Below, piece by piece: positions 14,400 through 20,266 of a stretch of 28,461 bases of DNA. The stretch comes from a virus. Below the pieces are notes generated by a model. That model saw only the letters and a list, made by a program, of their open reading frames with translations. It was not told the origin of the DNA and ran no database searches. The stretch spans positions 1 to 28,461 of IMG/VR virus record IMGVR_UViG_3300006789_000113, one strand, 5' to 3'. The position numbers were made by a program, and so were the translations under genes. The stretch's first letter is position 1. Each line of letters starts with the position of its first letter.

Positions 14400-14812
14400 A
14401 TAACAATGAATACATTATGAGCGAATTTATTAATAGTTTATGTTTTGCTTCAGAGCAATTAATAGCTGAAAATAACTTAACATTAGATGAAAGAGTAATT
14501 ATCGTAAATAATATGCAGTCTATGTTACAAAAAAGATTGGAGAAAGGTGCTAAAGAATATGGCACACAAGTACCAATACTTACAGAAGAATGTCTCAAAG
14601 TCGATAGAGATAATCTTATGGAAGGAATAGAAGAATGTGTAGATGGTTTAGTTTATACGATAGCTGAAAGAATAAGAGCTACCGATACAAAAAATAAAGA
14701 ATACCATACATACATTAACAGATCAATAAGTAATTTGTGTTATTCTTTGCTTAACTTAGGTCAAGCAAGAGAGTTACAACGCAAGTTAAAATACGAAAAG
14801 AAAGAGGCGTAA
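14396..14812 (+). CDS. MazG-like all-alpha protein (candidate NTP pyrophosphohydrolase)
   Basis: This 138-residue helical protein shows a pattern used by small phage MazG/dUTPase-like proteins. It has RLEKGAKEYGTQVPI near residues 47-61, then NLMEGIEECVDGLVYTIAER at 73-92. The latter gives Glu76, Glu79, Glu80 and Asp83, matching ExxE and ExxD metal-binding positions. Such enzymes hydrolyse nucleoside triphosphates to monophosphates and pyrophosphate. The second half is a further long helix (YHTYINRSISNLCYSLL). It overlaps the gene before by ATGA and ends 2 nt before the ubiquitin-like modifier. The family call is from motif only; it could instead be a divergent unrelated helical protein. Confidence 0.5.
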   Translation: MNNNEYIMSEFINSLCFASEQLIAENNLTLDERVIIVNNMQSMLQKRLEKGAKEYGTQVPILTEECLKVDRDNLMEGIEECVDGLVYTIAERIRATDTKNKEYHTYINRSISNLCYSLLNLGQARELQRKLKYEKKEA

Positions 14813-14814
14813 AA

Positions 14815-15117
14815 ATGAGTGAGACTCAATCAACACCATTCAGTGGTGTAAAATACAAAGTGAATACAGAACAATGGATTACAGATATGAATGTACCAGC
14901 TCATGTTACAACAGTAGCAGAGTTTATTACATATTTGCAAACAGCAGATAGTAATTCATTTAGTTTAATTGGAGACGATAGTACAGTAAATGTAAATGTT
15001 AATCCAGTAAACAGGCAAGAAAGCTTAGGTCCTATTAGACCTGGAGCTGGAGATACAGATCCTGATGGTCAACTATGTTTTGTTGCTTTCAATAGAAACA
15101 GTAAACGTGGTGGATAA
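14815..15117 (+). CDS. Ubiquitin-like modifier ending in Gly-Gly
   Basis: This 100-residue protein is likely a beta-grasp modifier that is attached to targets through its C-terminus. Its last strand and tail, LCFVAFNRNSKRGG (87-100), mirror the final strand and Arg-Gly-Gly tail of ubiquitin, and the stop comes right after the second Gly. An N-terminal strand pair (GVKYKVNTEQWITDMNVP) is followed by a helix (VTTVAEFITYLQTAD at about 31-45), the beta-beta-alpha order of the fold. A Gly/Pro-rich loop (GPIRPGAGDTDPDG) precedes the last strand and is longer than in ubiquitin. The genes for E2-like, JAMM and E1-like proteins follow in order. No protease is needed to expose the Gly-Gly. Overall sequence identity to known modifiers is not evident, so the fold is inferred. 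Confidence 0.72.
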   Translation: MSETQSTPFSGVKYKVNTEQWITDMNVPAHVTTVAEFITYLQTADSNSFSLIGDDSTVNVNVNPVNRQESLGPIRPGAGDTDPDGQLCFVAFNRNSKRGG

Positions 15118-15132
15118 TAGTAAATAATAACC

Positions 15133-15157
15133 GAAGGGTAGCAATTAGCTGCCCTTC
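15133..15157 (+). terminator. Hairpin between modifier and E2-like genes
   Basis: GAAGGGTAGC (15133-15142) pairs with GCTGCCCTTC (15148-15157) around AATTA, with a single U-G pair. It fills most of the 57-nt gap. No T run follows. It may act as a partial terminator or 3' stabiliser, keeping the small modifier in excess over its enzymes. Confidence 0.6.
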
Positions 15158-15174
15158 ACAACTTGGAGTAAAAT

Positions 15175-16983
15175 ATGTGGATAAAAGAAAGTTGGAATGA
15201 TTTATCAATTGATTTAGATAATCTTTCACAAGAAATGATAATAGGGCCATCTAATCAAGTGGCTAAAGCTATTAAAAATGTTAACAGAAGGTTTATAACT
15301 GATACTTATGTTAACGGAAACAGAAGTATGTTAGAACCTATTAAACCTTTAGGTTTTACAAGAACATATAGATGGCAACCAGGATACAAAGAAATTGTAA
15401 AAGAAGTATTAATTACAAGACTTCATCAATACAACAAAACTGGTAGCTTAGAAACTATGTTTAACAGAGATGAGCATATGTCTTGGAATAAAAAGAATTT
15501 TAAAAGAGCGTTAATTAATATAGAAAATCAATTAAAAGTTCTTAGAAATCAAGGCATTACAACAGATAGAGATCTTGAAGTTGCTAAAGAAACTATAAAT
15601 AATACTTTTAGTTTATTTAAAGAAAAAGTAAATGAAGCAAAGTTAATATTTGATTTAGTACCTAACTTAGAGCATGAATTTTATTTTGAATATCAAACAT
15701 TCGATAGGTTAACAGATGAATCATTAACATCATCACAAAAAGATATGTTAAAGTTTCTAACAGGTAATGTATGTTTAAATTTAAAATACAAAAATCCTAA
15801 AATAACAGTAGTGAATGTAGATAAGCCTGATATAGAAGCTTATGGTGTAGTAAATTTAGAAGATGATTTATATTTATCTTTCAATATACCATTGTATCTT
15901 TTGTTTCAAGAGTTACAAGTTAAAAGCTTTGATCAGTTAAATCATAATACATTATATTCAGGTAGTAAATATAACATAGAAAATGAAATAGATAGATATC
16001 TAATATCTAATGGTTTGTCTACTAACAGACAACATTTTAGATTTGCTAATCATATTTCATCACATTACTCAGAAAGCAATAATATTAAACATCCATTTGT
16101 AAGTGGCAACAATGGTGCAGAAACATTAAGAATGTTTGATCTTGAGCTCAATGGGAAAAATGTATGTTATGGTAATATGGATAATGAAATAAAAGATGCC
16201 TTTACAAGATTAGATTTTGTAGATTTAGTAAGATTATTAGATCAATGGCAAACTTATTGCATAACAACTACTAATCCATTAAACAATATTAGTTATAGTT
16301 TAACTACATTACCAGCAGATCAATGGGATGAAAGAATCTTAATAGATTCAGGTCAGATGTTAATTAAAACTATGCATGAAAATGTATTATCTATGCATGG
16401 TGTATCTAATGTTCATAAGCCAGGACCTTATGCTACTGATAGTAGTTGGAGACATCAAAGCATGTCTAATGCTGTATTTGTAAAAGAGCTAGGTTATAAG
16501 TGGGATGATGATAGTGAAGTGTATACATTTGGCTGGGAATTTACAGACAAGAATTGGATACCTTCTATTATGCAGCTTAGAGATGTTTGTGATCCTGACT
16601 TAACTATAGATACAGTAGAGCCATTTCATGTAGAACAATTACAAAACTATTTGTTTGACAGTATACAAGCATCTGTAGATATGTTAGATACAGATAAATG
16701 TCTTACTAGAAACTATGGTTTATATAATGACATGGTTAGAGTGTTAAATACAGTATATGGTGAAGATAGTCCTTACAAAATGAAAGGATTATTTAAAGTA
16801 GAAGAAACTGTAGAACAAAGCAATGATTCAACTTTAGATGAAGTTATAGACAATCTAAATGAACCATTTGTTTATGCAGAAGAATCTGACTTACCATTTG
16901 GAACAGATAATGAAACAATAACAGTTCAATCAGCATCAGAAATAATGACTGCTATGGAACAACAATTAATGGAAAGAGGTTAA
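15175..16983 (+). CDS. Large protein with E2-like (ubiquitin-conjugating) region
   Basis: This is a 602-residue protein with no overall match that I recognise. Residues about 300-375 carry the E2 active-site layout. His306-Pro307-Phe-Val stands for the HPN element. NVCYGN at 329-334 supplies a candidate catalytic Cys331. A helix (DFVDLVRLLDQWQTYC) follows, then TTTNPLNN at 364-371, like the PNxxxPL element after the E2 cysteine. Beta-prone segments precede it (GNVCLNLKYKNPKITVVNV, DLYLSFNIPLYL). The spacing from His to Cys is longer than in eukaryotic E2s. Residues 1-190 are mostly helical and residues 380-540 are Trp/Asp-rich (ELGYKWDDDSEVYTFGWEF); the tail is acidic. The flanks may choose substrates. 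It starts after a GGAG site and ends 1 nt before the JAMM gene. If correct, it takes the modifier from the E1-like enzyme and passes it to a target. Confidence 0.62.
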   Translation: MWIKESWNDLSIDLDNLSQEMIIGPSNQVAKAIKNVNRRFITDTYVNGNRSMLEPIKPLGFTRTYRWQPGYKEIVKEVLITRLHQYNKTGSLETMFNRDEHMSWNKKNFKRALINIENQLKVLRNQGITTDRDLEVAKETINNTFSLFKEKVNEAKLIFDLVPNLEHEFYFEYQTFDRLTDESLTSSQKDMLKFLTGNVCLNLKYKNPKITVVNVDKPDIEAYGVVNLEDDLYLSFNIPLYLLFQELQVKSFDQLNHNTLYSGSKYNIENEIDRYLISNGLSTNRQHFRFANHISSHYSESNNIKHPFVSGNNGAETLRMFDLELNGKNVCYGNMDNEIKDAFTRLDFVDLVRLLDQWQTYCITTTNPLNNISYSLTTLPADQWDERILIDSGQMLIKTMHENVLSMHGVSNVHKPGPYATDSSWRHQSMSNAVFVKELGYKWDDDSEVYTFGWEFTDKNWIPSIMQLRDVCDPDLTIDTVEPFHVEQLQNYLFDSIQASVDMLDTDKCLTRNYGLYNDMVRVLNTVYGEDSPYKMKGLFKVEETVEQSNDSTLDEVIDNLNEPFVYAEESDLPFGTDNETITVQSASEIMTAMEQQLMERG

Positions 16984-16984
16984 A

Positions 16985-17854
16985 ATGAGTAAATTCATAA
17001 TGTCTAATGAAGATTGGACAACATTACAACACTATGCTAGACATGCTTGGGATGAATATCAAAGTGAAATAGGTGGATATATGGTTGTTAAGTATATAAA
17101 TAATCAATTTGTATTCACTGAACCTGTAATACTAGAGCAAGAAATTACAGCTGGTAATACAGATATAACTAAAGAAGCAATGGGTAAGTACTTTACTGAA
17201 ACAGAAATTAAACATGGTAAAGAACCTTATTGGCTATGCTGGTGGCATAGTCATCATACTATGGGTGTATTTTGGTCAGCTACAGATACTACTGCTATTG
17301 AACAAGATCAACATACTGACTATGACTTTTCATTAGTTATAAACCTAAAAGAAGAACAGATACTACGCATAAGTGACTGGAAAACAGGTACGCAAGTTGA
17401 TACAGTAGTAGAAATAGAAAGTAAAACTGTAGAAATGCCTAAGTATATTAGTGACAATGTGGCAGAGTTATGTACAAAACCATCATCAGTTATAAAAACT
17501 AGTGTAGGTTGGGGTAGTAATTGGGATACAAGTCGTAAAATAACTAAGAATCAAGTTCAGTTGTGGGCAGATAAAGAAGACGAAGAAAAAGTACAACTTG
17601 AAGCAGAAATAGATGATATCTTACAAGATTATACTATGGATGATGATTACAGCATGTGTCGTAAACGATTAGGTAATTTAAATAGAAAGCTCGGTGCAAA
17701 GAAGAGTGAGTTAAGAGTAGGTGTTCTTGACAAGGTTATGTTAGATTCAGTAATTAATATAGTATTAGCTGATTCATACATATACAGCAAAGGAACAAAC
17801 TTTGACATAAATACCATGGTAGAACAAACAACATGGGAAGGGAGTTTTAAATGA
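16985..17854 (+). CDS. JAMM/MPN metalloprotease (deconjugase candidate)
   Basis: This 289-residue protein has a complete JAMM zinc site: Glu28 in SEIGGYMVV, then WWHSHHTMGVFWSATD at 86-101, giving His88, His90, Ser98 and Asp101 with the exact H-x-H-x7-S-x2-D spacing. The family cleaves isopeptide or peptide bonds after ubiquitin-like modifiers. The catalytic domain fills about residues 1-145. The rest is an acidic helical extension (EDEEKVQLEAEIDDILQDY) of unknown role. Because the modifier already ends in Gly-Gly, removal of modifier from targets is more likely than maturation. It overlaps the E1-like gene by ATGA. Acting against a related host system is an alternative. Confidence 0.88.
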   Translation: MSKFIMSNEDWTTLQHYARHAWDEYQSEIGGYMVVKYINNQFVFTEPVILEQEITAGNTDITKEAMGKYFTETEIKHGKEPYWLCWWHSHHTMGVFWSATDTTAIEQDQHTDYDFSLVINLKEEQILRISDWKTGTQVDTVVEIESKTVEMPKYISDNVAELCTKPSSVIKTSVGWGSNWDTSRKITKNQVQLWADKEDEEKVQLEAEIDDILQDYTMDDDYSMCRKRLGNLNRKLGAKKSELRVGVLDKVMLDSVINIVLADSYIYSKGTNFDINTMVEQTTWEGSFK

Positions 17855-18501
17855 ATGAAAGATACTCAGGAATAATAAATAGTTTCGATGAGTATGCATA
17901 TCATTTCTTAGGTTGCGGTGCTATAGGTAGTGCCGCAGCTGTAACATTAGTAAAGATGGGTGCAAGTCGTATCTATCTTTATGATATGGATATAGTAGAA
18001 AGTCCTAACATAGGAGTTTCAATATATGATAGAAATGATTTAAATAAATCCAAAGTAGATGCATTAAAAGATAGATTGATTGCTATTAATCCTTCAATAG
18101 ATGTAGAGTGTTATAATCAAAGGTTTGAAAGATATCAACCAGAAGATAAAAACATAGTCATACTAGGATTTGACTCAATGAAAGATAGATTAGAAGCAGT
18201 TCAAAATATAATCAAAGATAAAAAACCAGACGTTCTTATAGACGGAAGAATGGGTGCTGAACATTATCAACAGTATACTTTGAAACAACCTACTCTATCA
18301 CAATACAAATCACATTGGTATAGCGATGATGAAGGTGATGATGATCCTTGCAATGCCAGAGCTACTAGTTACTGTAGTAATATGACAGGTAGTTTTATAT
18401 GTAATAATATAAAACAGATTATTAAAGAAGAACCTTACTTGAAAGAATTTTCTTTTAATTTTCAAACAATGTCATTAAACTCTACAGGATTTGTAAGTTA
18501 A
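17851..18501 (+). CDS. E1-like adenylating enzyme (ThiF/MoeB/UBA fold)
   Basis: This 216-residue protein is a short Rossmann-type activating enzyme. The nucleotide loop is LGCGAIGSAAA at 20-30. IYLYDMDIVESPNIG at 41-55 supplies Asp45 and Asp47 of the ribose-binding strand, and Lys66/Lys68 in DLNKSKVDAL match the conserved lysine. GFDSMKDR at 106-113 gives the conserved Asp108. A Cys-rich part follows: DDPCNARATSYCSNMTGS, with Cys167, Cys175 and Cys184 as candidates for the thioester. The usual Asn-Leu-x-Arg arginine is not present at its normal place (Asn53-Ile-Gly-Val). The protein is shorter than MoeB or eukaryotic E1 and has no Cys or ubiquitin-fold domain. It would adenylate the modifier's last Gly. 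It is the last gene of the cassette and is followed by a strong hairpin. Confidence 0.85.
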   Translation: MNERYSGIINSFDEYAYHFLGCGAIGSAAAVTLVKMGASRIYLYDMDIVESPNIGVSIYDRNDLNKSKVDALKDRLIAINPSIDVECYNQRFERYQPEDKNIVILGFDSMKDRLEAVQNIIKDKKPDVLIDGRMGAEHYQQYTLKQPTLSQYKSHWYSDDEGDDDPCNARATSYCSNMTGSFICNNIKQIIKEEPYLKEFSFNFQTMSLNSTGFVS

Positions 18502-18508
18502 ATAAATA

Positions 18509-18574
18509 AACTAACATGCGGGTTATTATACCTCATCTATATCCACTACTTACAAGTAGACCCGCATATTAGTT
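18509..18574 (+). terminator. Long hairpin closing the Ubl operon
   Basis: AACTAACATGCGGGT (18509-18523) pairs with ACCCGCATATTAGTT (18560-18574) over 14 of 15 positions, with one C-A mismatch. Inside, CTACT (18546-18550) pairs with AGTAG (18555-18559) around TACA. The element begins 7 nt after the E1-like stop. There is no T run, so termination is not certain; RNA processing or 3' protection is equally possible. It separates the cassette from the replication operon. Confidence 0.65.
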
Positions 18575-18575
18575 G

Positions 18576-18604
18576 TTGATTTATATACAATTTATTTGTA
18601 TATT
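18576..18604 (+). promoter_or_regulatory. Promoter of replication/recombination operon
   Basis: TTGATT at 18576-18581 is followed after 17 nt by TATATT at 18599-18604, which matches five of six -10 bases. It lies directly after the operon-closing hairpin and about 50 nt before the first gene of the replication block. Confidence 0.45.
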
Positions 18605-18627
18605 ACAGGGCTCAATAAGAGCATAAT

Positions 18628-18657
18628 ATGAACATGAAACGAAAGGGAACTAAATGA
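18628..18657 (+). CDS. Nine-codon upstream frame (possible leader)
   Basis: The frame MNMKRKGTK ends in TGA, which overlaps the ATG of the next gene (ATGA). The ribosome binding site of that gene (AAAGGGA) lies inside it. It could couple translation, but a frame this short may be chance. Confidence 0.2.
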   Translation: MNMKRKGTK

Positions 18658-19229
18658 AGTTCAAAGGTAAAGAATATACAGAAGTAAAAGATCGTGTAGA
18701 GGCATTCTTATCAGAATATCCTACTTCTACAATAGAAAGTCATCTTGTATCAGTAAACAATATTACAGACACACCATCAGGTGAAAGATGTAATGAATAC
18801 TTAATCAAGTCAACTGTATATCCTGACAAAGAAAACAATCCTGACATGTATTATACTGGTTACGCAGCTGAACGTGACAATACAGGATTTGTTAATAAAA
18901 CATCAGCATTAGAAAACTGTGAAACATCTGCAGTTGGTAGAGCATTAGCATTTGCTGGATTTGGTGGAGGTTATTCAATAGCTTCTAAAGATGAAGTAGA
19001 TAATGCTAAAGCAGCACAAGCAAAATCTCATGTTAAAGTAAAAGATCTAACAGGTCTTGATGCGTTAGCAAGTAAAGCTAAAGATATTATAGGTAATGAA
19101 AGTTATCTTAAATACCTAAAGCAAAGAGAAGATGGGTATTTTGATACACTAATAAGAGTTAATACTTGCAGAGATTACTTTCAAAATCAAATAGAGGAAG
19201 GAAGTAAAAATGTCAAAGAAACTGCCTAG
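18654..19229 (+). CDS. Recombination protein, single-strand-annealing (ERF/DUF1071-like) candidate
   Basis: This 191-residue protein carries ENCETSAVGRALAFAGFG at 87-104, a sequence phrase typical of phage ERF-type and related annealing proteins. It begins KFKGKEYTEVKDRVEAFLSE and has a beta-rich middle (TIESHLVSVNNITDT). The remainder (KSHVKVKDLTGLDALASKAK) is helical and is probably oligomerisation or tail. Such proteins pair complementary single strands during phage recombination and concatemer formation. An SSB-like protein follows two genes later, the usual partner. The exact subfamily (ERF, DUF1071 or other) is uncertain. It has an AAAGGGA ribosome binding site. Confidence 0.7.
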   Translation: MKFKGKEYTEVKDRVEAFLSEYPTSTIESHLVSVNNITDTPSGERCNEYLIKSTVYPDKENNPDMYYTGYAAERDNTGFVNKTSALENCETSAVGRALAFAGFGGGYSIASKDEVDNAKAAQAKSHVKVKDLTGLDALASKAKDIIGNESYLKYLKQREDGYFDTLIRVNTCRDYFQNQIEEGSKNVKETA

Positions 19230-19473
19230 TGAGCACAGAATATCAGACATGAATGAAGGAGACATTCAATATATTAGTAATGACCATGGTGATTATTTAC
19301 TTGTAAGAGTAGCATATAACGAAGGTCAGTATGGATATAACTACATTGATACAGATCAAACAACAAAATCATTAGAAGAGTTTATGGAAAATCATAATGA
19401 TTCAATGCAAGATGCTATCAGTGAAAAAAACCAAGACTATATTAATGATAATCGTACAGGAATGGAGGCGTAA
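19210..19473 (+). CDS. Acidic small protein of replication block
   Basis: This 87-residue protein begins MSKKLPSEHRISDMNEGDIQ and is strongly acidic (SLEEFMENHNDSMQDAISEK). Its first half may form a small beta barrel (GDYLLVRVAYNEGQYGYNYI). It overlaps the annealing protein by 20 nt, with GGAAGG upstream, and its stop overlaps the SSB-like start (TAATG). A partner of the annealing or SSB-like protein is plausible; no family is recognised. Confidence 0.55.
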   Translation: MSKKLPSEHRISDMNEGDIQYISNDHGDYLLVRVAYNEGQYGYNYIDTDQTTKSLEEFMENHNDSMQDAISEKNQDYINDNRTGMEA

Positions 19474-20012
19474 TGGCTATTAATGGTACAAAACATAGTA
19501 ATTCTAGTTCAACAATGAGAAATTATTTCGTTAATGATACTACTATTACAGATGTTCAAGTAATGGATTCACAATACACAGATATGAGTTTAAAAGTACA
19601 GCTAACAGATGTTGGTAATGGATATACTTATACTAGTTTTGTAAATCAAAACTTTGATAAAGATACAAATGGCGTAGTAACAGGATTGTCTTATCCAGAT
19701 GATTTAAATACGTTGTTTGTAGCTGCAAAGTGTGATCTAAATGTTAGTGACTCAGGTATCTTAGATACTAAATCACTAGAATCTTTAATGGGTAAGAATG
19801 TTTGTTGTATAACATACAAATCTTCAGGTAAATACAAGCGTAATACTTGGGGTGTATTGTCTAGTCCAGAAGGTAAAGAGCAATTAGAGTCACGTTTTAA
19901 TCAACAGATATCTAAAGGCTATCCAAAAGACTTCGATAAAGGAAGTAATGAGGAAGATCCTATTGTTCAACAAGTCAAAGAGAAGTTTGATGGTCAAGAG
20001 GTACCATTTTAA
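19473..20012 (+). CDS. Single-stranded-DNA-binding-like protein (OB-fold candidate)
   Basis: This 179-residue protein begins MAINGTKHSNSSSTMRNYFV and has beta strands suited to an OB or related barrel (TDMSLKVQLTDVGNGYTYTS, VCCITYKSSGKYKRNTWGVL). Its acidic end GSNEEDPIVQQVKEKFDGQE closes with VPF, similar to the acid tip ending in IPF of bacterial SSB. Such tails recruit replication partners. It lies between annealing and primase-helicase genes. It could also be a DUF669-type phage protein; both are thought to bind single strands. Confidence 0.6.
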   Translation: MAINGTKHSNSSSTMRNYFVNDTTITDVQVMDSQYTDMSLKVQLTDVGNGYTYTSFVNQNFDKDTNGVVTGLSYPDDLNTLFVAAKCDLNVSDSGILDTKSLESLMGKNVCCITYKSSGKYKRNTWGVLSSPEGKEQLESRFNQQISKGYPKDFDKGSNEEDPIVQQVKEKFDGQEVPF

Positions 20013-20266
20013 TGACAGCTCAAGACATCGTAATTGCTTGGATTAAAAGTATAAAAGCTAAAAGTCCTATGTTTTATAGTTACGATTTGGAAAGCAGCTT
20101 ACCATTGTATGGTAGGCTTGCTCACCAAAAATTACACACTGCAAGTACTTATGCTAGGGCATTTAGAAAGATACGTGAAAGTAATTCTTTAAAAGCACAC
20201 GGCATAAGTTTAGAAGAAATTGAACATACGAATAGGAAAGTAAAAGGATGGAAAATAACAAAGTAG
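20012..20266 (+). CDS. 84-aa basic protein, winged-helix-like
   Basis: The protein begins MTAQDIVIAWIKSIKAKSPM and is helical and basic (LHTASTYARAFRKIRESNSL). The pattern helix, helix, recognition helix, ending with a short strand pair (NRKVKGWKITK) fits a winged-helix DNA binder. It overlaps its neighbours on both sides (TAATG and 19 nt), so it is coupled to the SSB-like and primase-helicase genes and may help load them on DNA. The fold is inferred. Confidence 0.5.
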   Translation: MTAQDIVIAWIKSIKAKSPMFYSYDLESSLPLYGRLAHQKLHTASTYARAFRKIRESNSLKAHGISLEEIEHTNRKVKGWKITK

